Source of the DNA: Gammaproteobacteria bacterium
Lineage (GTDB): Bacteria; Pseudomonadota; Gammaproteobacteria; Steroidobacterales; GCA-2729495
NCBI GenBank assembly: GCA_028285245.1
Contig: JANQPY010000024.1
Span: forward strand, 1 to 49,461
Direction of reading: 5' to 3'
DNA length: 49,461 nucleotides
Shown here: one piece after another, positions 1 to 7,782 of the stretch
Position numbering within the stretch: position 1 is the first letter of the stretch
How the letters are laid out: each line of letters begins with the position of its first letter
Notes under the pieces: model-generated
Databases searched by the model: none
The model's input: the letters and a program-made list of their open reading frames with translations, nothing else
What the model was told of the DNA's origin: nothing
Made by a program: the position numbers and the translations under genes

Positions 1-501
1 GCGGCTTCTGAAGCTGGCACGCGCGTCCTGATGGTTTGCATGGGCAATATCTGCCGATCTCCGTTGGCCGAGGGCGTCATCCGGGCGCGGGCCGCACAGC
101 GTGGTTCGCGGCTCAAGCTGGTGGTTGACTCAGCCGGCACGCATAGCTATCACGAGGGTTCCCCGCCGGACACACGTGCGCAAACTGCAGCGCAGAGGCG
201 GGGATATGACATTAGCTCGCTCCGGGCGCGCCGCGTGGTTGCCGAAGATTTCGAGCGCTTCGATCTGCTGCTTGCCATGGATCTAGACAACCTGGAGTTT
301 CTGCGCGCACTTGCGCCTCCGGGGCGCGCGGACAGGGCGAGGCTCTTTCTTAGCTTTGCCGACGGGGGTACGGATGAGACTGTGCCAGATCCTTACTATG
401 GCGGGCCGGCTGGTTTCGAGCGTGTGCTGGATATGGTTGAGAGTGCCGCTGACAGCGTGCTGGATGCGCTGGCCGACGAGCGCCGCGAGCCCGGGCGCTG
501 A
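1..501 (+). CDS. Low-molecular-weight protein-tyrosine phosphatase, 5' end missing
   Basis: The reading frame is open from the first base of the window. The phosphatase P-loop CMGNICRS (C-x5-R-S) lies a few residues in, preceded by the usual first strand (TRVLMV). The methionine at base 31 lies inside that strand, so the true start is almost certainly upstream of the window. The general-acid loop is seen near the C-terminus as DPYYGG (family DPYY/DPF). These cytoplasmic enzymes hydrolyse phosphotyrosine through a cysteinyl-phosphate intermediate; in bacteria some act on tyrosine autokinases of polysaccharide export and others on arsenate, and nothing here separates these roles. It is convergent with rne. 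The family call is firm, the substrate unknown. Confidence 0.9.
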   Translation, partial: AASEAGTRVLMVCMGNICRSPLAEGVIRARAAQRGSRLKLVVDSAGTHSYHEGSPPDTRAQTAAQRRGYDISSLRARRVVAEDFERFDLLLAMDLDNLEFLRALAPPGRADRARLFLSFADGGTDETVPDPYYGGPAGFERVLDMVESAADSVLDALADERREPGR

Positions 502-512
502 GCACAGCGCCC
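493..512. terminator. Hairpin between the convergent phosphatase and rne genes
   Basis: A perfect 8-bp inverted repeat (GGGCGCTG / CAGCGCCC, 4-nt loop) spans the phosphatase stop codon at 499-501 and sits 28 bases beyond the rne stop. It is placed to serve either strand but has no T-tract on either side, so it is at best a weak terminator or a 3'-end stabilising hairpin. Confidence 0.35.
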
Positions 513-539
513 GCCTTGACGTTAAGCCAGCACTCTAAT

Positions 540-2903
540 TCATTCGCGGCGGTCGTCGCGGCCCTGAGGGGTTTGGGCCGGGCCCGAGGACCATACGGTG
601 TACGTGTCCGGTGATGCCTTTGCCGCTGGCGGAGTCGGCGTGACCGGGGCCGGGCCTGCGCCGGCTGGGGGTGTGGACTGGCTGGACCTGGCTGCAGATT
701 GCTCAGGCGCCGGCGCTCTTGGTGGTGCAGTGCCGGACTCTCCGCCGGAAGACTGCTGTGTAACATCTGCTCCAGTCTTGCCGCTTTCCTGTAGTTTTTC
801 GGGCGCGCGGGATTTTCCCTGCTCCTTGCGTTGGCCGTTGTCACCGGAGGGCCTTGAATTGCCGCCGGAACGGCGGCGCCGACGATTTCGTCTGGGCTTC
901 TGACCGTCGCCTCGGGCCTGCTGGCCCCGCTCTGCAGTCTCTGACCCACGGGCCTTGCCTTCGCCCTGTTGCTTACCGCGTTTCTGCCCCTCGGCTGCAG
1001 CTTTCTCTCCAGATTTACCCGACTCGTCCCCGCGGGTGCGGTCATTGCGGCCGCGACCCTGACCTCGCTGAGTACGACCGCGTGAATCGTTACGCTGGCG
1101 TTGGCGTCCAGAGGCCGACTGGCCGCGGCGCCCCTGACTCTGATTACTCCGCTTGGCCCGTCGCTTGCGCTCATCGTTGCCGCTGGGTTGCTCGTCGCCA
1201 GTGCCGAACAGGGCGCGCCAGAACCGCACGAACAGCCCCGGCTTCGCTACCGCTGCCGGCGGCGCGGCGGGAGCGGGCGGAGGTGCCGGCGTATCTGGCA
1301 TGACCACCTGCACAACCGGAGTCTCGGCTTTGGGCCTGCTCCGGGCTGCAGCTTCCAGTGCGGGGTCTTGCGCATCTTCAGTGTCGGCAGCCAGCGTATA
1401 GCTCGCCCCGGTGTTCTCCGGCAGCACGGTGTGGTCATCACGCACACGCCGAATGGAATAATTTGGTGTCTCAAGATCCGGGGATGCAACGAGCACCACC
1501 TGCACGGATTCCCGATTTTCAATACGGCTGATCCAGTCACGCTTCTCGTTGAGCAGGTAGGTTGCGACGTCAACTGGTAGCTGTGCGATGACTTTCGCTG
1601 TGCGTTCCTTGCGCGCTTCCTCGCCAACCAGCCGAAGAATCGCCAGCGCCAGCGATTCCACGCTGCGCACGCGGCCAAGGCCGTTACAGCGCGGGCAGAC
1701 CTCATGGGCCGACTCTCCCAGAGAAGGGCGCAGGCGCTGGCGGGAAAGCTCAAGCAGCCCGAACCGGGAGATGCGTCCTAGCTGAACCCGGGCACGGTCG
1801 CGTTTGACCGCCTCGTGCATGCGGTTCTCGACTTCACGCTGATTGCGTTGCGGGCCCATGTCAATGAAGTCAATGACCAGAAGGCCGCCGAGGTCGCGCA
1901 GTCGGCATTGCCGGGCGATTTCATCCGCGGCTTCCAGATTGGTTGCCAGTGCGGTGGCTTCGATGTCACCGCCCTTAGTCGCGCGCGCCGAGTTGATGTC
2001 AATCGAGACCAGCGCCTCGGTGTGGTCAATAACGATGCTGCCTCCGGAGGGCAGCTGGACGTTATGCGCGAATGCCGATTCGATCTGGCTCTCAATCTGA
2101 TAGCGGGTGAATAGTGGGACCGGATCTTCATAGAGCTTGAGTTTGCGCTCGTTGTGCGGCATCGCGTGCCGCATGAAGTCTCTGGCCTCGTTGTGGGCCT
2201 GCACGTCGTCCACCAGAATTTCGCCGACGTCTGACGACAAATGGTCCCGGAGCGCCCGGACGATGGCATTACTGTCCTGATAGAGCAGGGCAGGTGCCGG
2301 ACTGGGCTCGGCGGCCTTATACAAGGCGCCCCAGATGCCCAGGAGATACTCGAGATCCCACTTCAGCTCTTCATGGGATCGCCCCACACCGGCGGTCCTG
2401 ATGATGACGCCCATGTTTTCAGGTAACTCGAGCGCCGCCAGAGCATCGCGAACCAGGTCGCGATCTTCCCCGGTTATGCGCCGCGATACGCCGCCGGCGC
2501 GTGGGTTATTTGGCATCAGTACGATAAAGCGGCCGGCCAGCGAGATAAAGGTCGTCAGAGCAGCGCCCTTGTTGCCGCGCTCTTCCTTCTCGACCTGCAC
2601 GATAATCGGCTGGCCTTCCTTCAGAACCTCACGGATATTGACGCGCTCGCCAGACTCCGGCGCCTGAACAAAGTACTCGGACGAGATTTCCTTGAGCGGC
2701 AGAAAGCCATGCCGTTCGGCGCCGTAATTTACAAATACGGCGTCGAGACTCGGCTCTATGCGGGTAATCTTCCCCTTATAGATGTTGGCCTTTTTCTGCG
2801 CCTGAGACGGGATATCGATGTCGAGGTCGAACAACTTTTGACCATCGACCATGGCAACACGCAACTCTTCTTCCTGAGTTGCGTTGACGAGCATTCTCTT
2901 CAT
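540..2903 (-). CDS. rne: Ribonuclease E (RNase E/G family endoribonuclease)
   Basis: The 787-residue protein begins with the RNase E signature MKRMLVNATQ, followed by the S1 RNA-binding domain (about residues 35-120) and the RNase H-like/DNase I-like catalytic core. Metal-binding aspartates are visible in SIDINSARAT and LLVIDFIDM. The zinc-link motif CPRCNGLG follows, then the small domain. From about residue 510 it becomes low complexity, with proline/alanine stretches and arginine-rich blocks (RGRTQRGQGRGRN) typical of the degradosome scaffold and RNA-binding tail. It is shorter than the E. coli enzyme (1061 aa) because this tail is short. It makes rate-limiting cuts in mRNA decay and rRNA/tRNA processing. 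AGGGG five bases before the ATG supports this start. It is divergent from rluC, as in E. coli. Confidence 0.97.
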   Translation of the reverse strand: MKRMLVNATQEEELRVAMVDGQKLFDLDIDIPSQAQKKANIYKGKITRIEPSLDAVFVNYGAERHGFLPLKEISSEYFVQAPESGERVNIREVLKEGQPIIVQVEKEERGNKGAALTTFISLAGRFIVLMPNNPRAGGVSRRITGEDRDLVRDALAALELPENMGVIIRTAGVGRSHEELKWDLEYLLGIWGALYKAAEPSPAPALLYQDSNAIVRALRDHLSSDVGEILVDDVQAHNEARDFMRHAMPHNERKLKLYEDPVPLFTRYQIESQIESAFAHNVQLPSGGSIVIDHTEALVSIDINSARATKGGDIEATALATNLEAADEIARQCRLRDLGGLLVIDFIDMGPQRNQREVENRMHEAVKRDRARVQLGRISRFGLLELSRQRLRPSLGESAHEVCPRCNGLGRVRSVESLALAILRLVGEEARKERTAKVIAQLPVDVATYLLNEKRDWISRIENRESVQVVLVASPDLETPNYSIRRVRDDHTVLPENTGASYTLAADTEDAQDPALEAAARSRPKAETPVVQVVMPDTPAPPPAPAAPPAAVAKPGLFVRFWRALFGTGDEQPSGNDERKRRAKRSNQSQGRRGQSASGRQRQRNDSRGRTQRGQGRGRNDRTRGDESGKSGEKAAAEGQKRGKQQGEGKARGSETAERGQQARGDGQKPRRNRRRRRSGGNSRPSGDNGQRKEQGKSRAPEKLQESGKTGADVTQQSSGGESGTAPPRAPAPEQSAARSSQSTPPAGAGPAPVTPTPPAAKASPDTYTVWSSGPAQTPQGRDDRRE

Positions 2904-3263
2904 AAGCCCCTACATATTCATGGACGGGGGCAGCAGGCACTGAAAGGTGCAAACGCGTTCGGCTCTTCTTAGGATCGGTGCACGCGGGCGGAGCCGTAAG
3001 GCCGCCTCTGCATTGGTACCGAATATGGAGCGTTTTAGGCATCGGTTGGTTGTTCAGTGAGAGATCGACGGTCTTGCTTGCAGCTGACTCGCCACCTGTT
3101 GCCCCGGATTAAACCCCTTGGCGGGTTGACCAGGTCCGACCGCCGGAGGCGGTCGAAGTAAATCGGCGTGGCTCGGGATGGCCCGGCCATCGCGTGTCGT
3201 TGGACACGGGCGGTAATATAGCAGCGACCTGATTCAACGGCAATTGCTAACTCCTCGACAAAC
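2904..3263 (-). promoter_or_regulatory. rne promoter and long 5' leader (gene-free 360 bp)
   Basis: This gap separates rne from rluC. On the minus strand a sigma-70-like promoter reads TTGCCG (3238-3243), 17-bp spacer, TATATT (3215-3220), placing transcription start near 3208 and giving rne a leader of about 300 nt. In E. coli the rne leader is of similar length and mediates feedback control by RNase E; the same role here is inference. The leader holds a perfect 7-bp hairpin with a 3-nt loop at 3138-3154 (GACCGCC stem). I found no convincing rluC promoter or other gene in the gap; the short ORFs overlapping it have no family resemblance. Confidence 0.6.
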
Positions 3264-4199
3264 ATGGAAAAAAGACGTGGACCCCAACGTGCCACCGTGG
3301 TCGAGGACGACGTGGGCAGACGCCTGGATAACTTTCTGCTCGCGCGATTGAAGGGCGTGCCGAGGTCAAGAATCTACCGAATGATCCGCTCGGGCGAGGT
3401 CCGGGTAAACGGCGGACGATCAAGGCCCAACGGTCGGCTGAGCCTGGGTGACGAAGTGCGAATTCCGCCCGTCAGAACGGGCCGTGGGAGTGGGTCACGG
3501 GGGCCCGCTGCGCACCAGGTTGCCTGGCTCGAGGACTGCATTGTTTACGAAGATCAGGATCTGTTAGGCATCAATAAGCCTGCAGGACTCGCGGTGCACG
3601 GTGGCAGCGGGGTCAGCCATGGCGTAATCGAATTACTGCGCGCAGCGCGCGGCGAAGACGCTGGCCTTGAGCTCGTGCATCGCCTCGATCGTGAAACGAG
3701 TGGCTGCCTGCTGATCAGTAAGCGCCGGTCTGTGCTGCGCAACCTGCATGCCCAGTTCCGCGATGGCGGGGTGCGCAAGGAATACGTAGCGGTGCTGGCT
3801 GGCCGCCTCTCAGGCAACGAACGTTTCATTGATGCACCGCTGAGCGTTCATCACCGGCGTGGAGGCGAACGACATGTCACGGTGGATGCAAACGGCAAAG
3901 ATGCGCGCAGCCGCTTTACGCCACGCCGGCGGTACCAGCTGGCAACTGTCACAGACGTAGTCATCGAGACCGGTCGAACACACCAGATTCGTGTCCACGC
4001 GGCGCACATCGGTCATCCAGTCCTGGGTGATTCGCGCTATGCGGATGCAAAAAGTGCAGCCCTCGCCGCGCAGCTTTCGGTGCCGGGACTGTGTTTGCAC
4101 GCTGCCGCGCTGACCATTGATTCGCCGCGCCATGAACGGGTCATTCGCGTTGAGGCGCCCATGCCCGCAGAGCAGGCGCAGTTTATCGCCGGGCTTTAG
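3264..4199 (+). CDS. rluC: 23S rRNA pseudouridine synthase RluC (RluA family)
   Basis: The 311-residue protein has an N-terminal S4 RNA-binding domain (about residues 15-75, containing RLDNFLLARLKGVPRS and EVRVNG) followed by the RluA-type catalytic domain. The catalytic aspartate lies in the motif HRLDRETSG, with KPAGLAVHGGSG before it and GRTHQIRVH after it. RluC converts uridines 955, 2504 and 2580 of 23S rRNA (E. coli numbering) to pseudouridine. Length and divergent pairing with rne match E. coli. No clear ribosome-binding site precedes the ATG, so the start is chosen from the alignment of the first residues to the family. Confidence 0.95.
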   Translation: MEKRRGPQRATVVEDDVGRRLDNFLLARLKGVPRSRIYRMIRSGEVRVNGGRSRPNGRLSLGDEVRIPPVRTGRGSGSRGPAAHQVAWLEDCIVYEDQDLLGINKPAGLAVHGGSGVSHGVIELLRAARGEDAGLELVHRLDRETSGCLLISKRRSVLRNLHAQFRDGGVRKEYVAVLAGRLSGNERFIDAPLSVHHRRGGERHVTVDANGKDARSRFTPRRRYQLATVTDVVIETGRTHQIRVHAAHIGHPVLGDSRYADAKSAALAAQLSVPGLCLHAAALTIDSPRHERVIRVEAPMPAEQAQFIAGL

Positions 4200-4245
4200 C
4201 CGGCTGTTGGAGACGCTTCAGCCGGTCCAACGTTTAGATGCGGTG

Positions 4246-4830
4246 TCAGGGAAGCTTGAAGCCAGCCCGACGGAGCGCCCGGGCCACCCAGATCAGCGGC
4301 AGTCCCTGCAAAGCCGTCGGGTCCTCGCTGGCGATACGGGACATCAGGGAGATGCCAAGGCCCTCAGACTTGAAGCTGCCGGCGCAGTCGAGCGCTGGTT
4401 CCTTGTCAAGGTAGCACTGAATCTCGTCAGCAGTGAGGTGGCGAAACTCTACCTCGGTCTTATCGACATGCGCGTCGGGCTCAGCGTCCGGACTCGCCAG
4501 CACGCAGACGCCAGTGAAAAAGGTTACAGCTGAGCCACTGCTGGCGGTCAGCTGTTCCTGAGCGCGCCTCCGGTCGCCGGGTTTACTCAGCACGCTGCCC
4601 CCGAGCGAGGCTACCTGGTCGCTGCCAATAATGACTGCATCGGGAGCCAGGCTCGCGCCCGCACGAGCCTTGGCCTCGGCCAGGCGCAGAGCTAGCTTCT
4701 GCGGCGACTCGCCATCCTGCGGCGTCTCGTCTGCCCCTGGATCCACGCGATCGAAGGGTAGCCCCAGCCGGCTGAGTAGTTCAGCCCGGTAGCGGGAGGT
4801 CGAGGCTAGAACGAGGCGGGGCGTGGACAT
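4246..4830 (-). CDS. yceF: Maf-family nucleoside triphosphate pyrophosphatase, YceF subgroup
   Basis: The Maf motif LVLASTSRYRAELL opens the protein, with DETP, GSDQVA and CAGSFKSEGLGISL downstream. The last is typical of the YceF subgroup, which hydrolyses 7-methyl-GTP to the monophosphate and is thought to clear modified nucleotides. From the ATG at 4830 the product is 194 residues, the same length as E. coli YceF. A longer reading from a GTG at 4872 would add 14 residues not expected in the family. The gene is divergent from yceD, whose promoter lies directly behind it, and convergent with rluC. Confidence 0.93.
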   Translation of the reverse strand: MSTPRLVLASTSRYRAELLSRLGLPFDRVDPGADETPQDGESPQKLALRLAEAKARAGASLAPDAVIIGSDQVASLGGSVLSKPGDRRRAQEQLTASSGSAVTFFTGVCVLASPDAEPDAHVDKTEVEFRHLTADEIQCYLDKEPALDCAGSFKSEGLGISLMSRIASEDPTALQGLPLIWVARALRRAGFKLP

Positions 4831-4863
4831 GGCATCACGGGAGCGTGCGAAGGAGCAGTCATT

Positions 4864-4892
4864 TTGACACACCTGGATGCCGACCTTACTAT
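4864..4892 (+). promoter_or_regulatory. Strong sigma-70 promoter for yceD-rpmF-plsX-fabH
   Basis: TTGACA (4864-4869, perfect -35) and TACTAT (4887-4892, five of six -10 matches) are separated by exactly 17 bp. The expected transcription start is near 4899, about three bases before the yceD ATG at 4902, so the message may be almost leaderless. This is one of the best promoter matches in the window and fits the need for high L32 expression. Confidence 0.75.
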
Positions 4893-4901
4893 TAACCGGT
4901 T

Positions 4902-5447
4902 ATGGCTACCGAGCGGCTCGACGCAGCGGCGCTGCAGGATCTGGCCGCACGATCGGCCATGGTCCAGCGGACTTTTCCGGCTTCGGAGTGGCGCAGGGCG
5001 GACGGCTTGATTGCACCGGTGCATGAAATCCCCGATGTGCAGCTTGCCGCTCAGTTTGTTCACGACCCCGAAGGCCGCGTCGTGATGCATGTGTCGTTGC
5101 GGGGTGATTTGCCACTGATCTGCCAGCGGTGTCTGACAACGGTGATTTGGCCGGTTAGTGTTGATGCGCCGTTGACGATCGTTTCAGATCCGGCGGATTC
5201 AGCCGAGCTTGAGGATCCGTTCGACAGCGTCTTGCTGGCGCCTGGCGGACTGAACCTGGCAGCGGTGGCTGAGGACGAGCTGCTGGCGGCTTTGCCGTTG
5301 GCGCCTGTGCATGCGGATGAGAAGCAGTGTAGCCCGGAGGGGTTGCGGTTGATCACCGGCAAGGACGCAGGTCCGCGGGTCACGAGGCCTTTCGCGGAAT
5401 TACAGAACATGCTGGATGCGCGGCATTCGGCTGATGGTGACAGTTAG
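4902..5447 (+). CDS. yceD: YceD (DUF177) family protein
   Basis: The 181-residue protein carries the family core LICQRCL (a CxxC half) and EDELLAALPLAPVH, followed by a further cysteine (EKQC). YceD proteins lie upstream of rpmF in most bacteria and are linked to 23S rRNA accumulation; the molecular role is not settled. The N-terminus RLDAAALQDLAARSA matches the usual RLDxxxLADRGA pattern, supporting the ATG at 4902 even though a strong promoter leaves almost no leader. The next in-frame ATG (4959) would remove that conserved part. It is first gene of the operon with rpmF, plsX and fabH. Confidence 0.9.
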   Translation: MATERLDAAALQDLAARSAMVQRTFPASEWRRADGLIAPVHEIPDVQLAAQFVHDPEGRVVMHVSLRGDLPLICQRCLTTVIWPVSVDAPLTIVSDPADSAELEDPFDSVLLAPGGLNLAAVAEDELLAALPLAPVHADEKQCSPEGLRLITGKDAGPRVTRPFAELQNMLDARHSADGDS

Positions 5448-5495
5448 GCAGTTTGTGTAGAGCTTTTTCCGACAGAATTTCGGGAGACTTCAGTT

Positions 5496-5681
5496 ATGGC
5501 AGTTCAAAAGAGTCGCAAGACCCCTTCACGGCGCGGCATGCGGCGCTCGCATGACGCGCTGAAGTCAGCACCGCTGTCCGTGGATCCGACCACCGGGGAA
5601 ACGCATCGGCGACATCACGTTACCCCGGATGGTTTCTACCGCGGGCGCAAAGTCGTCGATAACCCGCAGGACGATATCTAG
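5496..5681 (+). CDS. rpmF: 50S ribosomal protein L32
   Basis: This is a 61-residue basic protein with the L32 signature [20 protein letters not shown] and [16 protein letters not shown]. It lacks cysteines, so it belongs to the zinc-free form of L32. It is a structural protein of the large subunit near the peptidyl-transferase centre. GGGAG sits about ten bases before the ATG. It follows yceD by 48 bp and precedes plsX by about 98 bp, the standard order. Confidence 0.97.
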   Translation: MAVQKSRKTPSRRGMRRSHDALKSAPLSVDPTTGETHRRHHVTPDGFYRGRKVVDNPQDDI

Positions 5682-5779
5682 CGCCCTTGCTCCGGCCAGT
5701 CGAGCACGGCATGGCTGGTTCCGGGTTTCCATACGCGCAATAATCCGGCGCCATATTCTCAAAGACAGGCGGGTTGTCT

Positions 5780-6787
5780 TTGGCTGCATCAGTAACCATC
5801 GCGCTAGACGCCATGGGAGGAGACTCCGGTGTCGCGGTCGCAGTGCCGGCCGCCATTAGCGCCGTCAATGAATGGCCCGATCTGAACCTCATTCTGGTCG
5901 GTCAGCGCGAATGCATCGAACACGCATCGGCGGTCGGCGGGCTGCCAGAACGCATTCGCATAGCTGACGCCCGGGAAATCGTCGGCATGGATGAAGCGCC
6001 TGCCGATGCGCTGCGGAAGAAGAAGGATTCTTCCATGCGCGTGGCGATTAATCTGGTGAAGTCCGGCGAAGCTGACGCCTGTGTTAGTGCCGGGAATACT
6101 GGGGCGCTGATGGCGACGAGCCGGTTTGTGCTGAAGACCTTACCCGGCATCGATCGGCCTGCAATCATGGCGATCGTACCGACCAAGTTGGGCCGAACGT
6201 ATATGCTCGATCTGGGCGCCAATTCCCACTGCACTTCGGAACAACTGTTTCAGTTTGCCGTCATGGGCTCCGTTGTTGTCCAGGACATCGAAGGGGTCGC
6301 GGAACCGCGTATTGGTCTGCTGAATATCGGCGAGGAAGATATCAAAGGCAACGAAACCATTCGTGAGGCAGCGCGAATGTTGACCGACAGCAGCCTCAAC
6401 TATGTAGGCTTCATAGAAGGTGATGCGATACCCGATCAAAAATCGGACATTGTTGTCTGCGACGGATTCAGCGGTAACGTCGCGCTGAAGACCATGGAGG
6501 GCACGGCCAAGCTGGTATCGCATTTTCTGGAGCGCGAGTTCAGAAGCTCCTTGTATGGGCGTCTCGCCGGCCTCATTGCGTTGCCGGTGCTGCGCTCTTT
6601 GCGCCGCCGTCTTGACCCGCGCCGCTATAACGGCGCCAGCCTGGTTGGCCTCAATGGCATTGTCATAAAAAGTCACGGCGGTGCTGACGCCGTTGCTTAC
6701 CATCAGGCAATCCGCGTGGCGATGCTTGAGGTCACCCATCAGATGCCCGAGCAGATCCGCCATCTCCTGGAAGCGCAGTCGCTGTGA
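5780..6787 (+). CDS. plsX: Phosphate acyltransferase PlsX
   Basis: PlsX makes acyl-phosphate from acyl-ACP, the acyl donor for PlsY at the start of phospholipid synthesis. The protein (335 aa from this start) shows the family motifs IALDAMGGDSG, SAGNTGALMA and LLNIGEEDIKGNE, and ends near HGGADAVAY. The start is unusual: no ATG is available upstream of the conserved IALDAMGGD. Two in-frame TTG codons lie at 5774 and 5780. The second is preferred because AGGCGGG (5767-5773) lies six bases before it. It overlaps fabH by one base (TGATG), suggesting translational coupling. Confidence 0.94.
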   Translation: MAASVTIALDAMGGDSGVAVAVPAAISAVNEWPDLNLILVGQRECIEHASAVGGLPERIRIADAREIVGMDEAPADALRKKKDSSMRVAINLVKSGEADACVSAGNTGALMATSRFVLKTLPGIDRPAIMAIVPTKLGRTYMLDLGANSHCTSEQLFQFAVMGSVVVQDIEGVAEPRIGLLNIGEEDIKGNETIREAARMLTDSSLNYVGFIEGDAIPDQKSDIVVCDGFSGNVALKTMEGTAKLVSHFLEREFRSSLYGRLAGLIALPVLRSLRRRLDPRRYNGASLVGLNGIVIKSHGGADAVAYHQAIRVAMLEVTHQMPEQIRHLLEAQSL

Positions 6788-7752
6788 TGTACTCGAGAAT
6801 CGCCGGGACCGGCCGATACCTGCCGGAGCGTATCGTGACCAATTCGGAGCTGGCTACCCGGGTCGACACCAGCGACGAATGGATACGCGCCCGCACCGGC
6901 ATCGAGCGTCGGCACATTGCTGCAGACGATGAGACCACGGCGAGTTTATCGACGCAGGCTGCACGCGCGGCCATGGATGCGGCCGGGGTTGATGCTGCAG
7001 ATATCGATCTGATCGTGGTGGGGACAACGACACCGGATCTGGTCTTTCCCAACGTGGCGTGTCTGGTGCAGGAGCGCCTGGGTATTCCGGCCTGTCCTGC
7101 ATTCAGTCTTGAGGCAGCCTGTACCGGTTTCATCTACGCCCTGAGTATGGCTGACAAGATGATCGCGACTGGCTCTGCAAATTGCGCACTGGTCATTGGC
7201 GCCGAGACGCTCTCAAGAATCGTTGACTGGAACGACCGGACAACCTGCGTGCTGTTCGGGGACGGAGCGGGCGCGGTCGTGCTGCGACCCGCTGATACGC
7301 CCGGCGTGCTTTCCTGCCATCTCGGCGCGGACGGCCGCTATCAGGACTTGCTCTTCAGCCCGTACGGCACGTCAAAGCGTCCGCCTCCCGACGCGGATGA
7401 TGTGTCCTACATCAAGATGAAGGGCAATGAGGTCTTTAAGGTTGCGGTTAAGACGCTGGAAGGGCTGGTGACAAAAACGCTGGAGGCCCACCAGCTCGAC
7501 AAATCGGCCATCGACTGGCTAATACCGCATCAGGCGAATACCCGGATCATCCAGGCCACCGCCAAGCGCCTGGAGCTGCCCATGGAGAAGGTGATTCTGA
7601 CTGTTCAGGATCACGGCAACACTTCCGCAGCATCGGTGCCCATGGCCTTGGACACAGCAGTTCGCGACGGCCGGATCCAGCGCGGCGAGCTGCTGCTGCT
7701 GGAGGCATTCGGCGGTGGATTTACCTGGGGCTCCGCGCTAATTCGTTACTAA
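6787..7752 (+). CDS. fabH: 3-oxoacyl-ACP synthase III (FabH)
   Basis: FabH condenses acetyl-CoA with malonyl-ACP to start fatty acid synthesis. Counting from the ATG at 6787, the catalytic triad is Cys112 (EAACTGF), His248 (IPHQANTRI) and Asn278 (HGNTSAAS), close to E. coli Cys112/His244/Asn274. This agreement favours the ATG over the GTG three bases earlier. The length of 321 aa is typical. The ATG overlaps the plsX stop by one base. Downstream, the usual fabD-fabG-acpP are not present; a transporter follows instead. Confidence 0.97.
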   Translation: MYSRIAGTGRYLPERIVTNSELATRVDTSDEWIRARTGIERRHIAADDETTASLSTQAARAAMDAAGVDAADIDLIVVGTTTPDLVFPNVACLVQERLGIPACPAFSLEAACTGFIYALSMADKMIATGSANCALVIGAETLSRIVDWNDRTTCVLFGDGAGAVVLRPADTPGVLSCHLGADGRYQDLLFSPYGTSKRPPPDADDVSYIKMKGNEVFKVAVKTLEGLVTKTLEAHQLDKSAIDWLIPHQANTRIIQATAKRLELPMEKVILTVQDHGNTSAASVPMALDTAVRDGRIQRGELLLLEAFGGGFTWGSALIRY

Positions 7753-7782
7753 CGGCGCTGAACTCGCTGCGGAGGTTCACGC

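Noticed and set aside
350-1174. 274-codon ORF on the minus strand overlapping rne
   Set aside because: It lies inside the low-complexity tail of rne in another frame, is rich in Arg, Ala and Pro, and shows no family motif.
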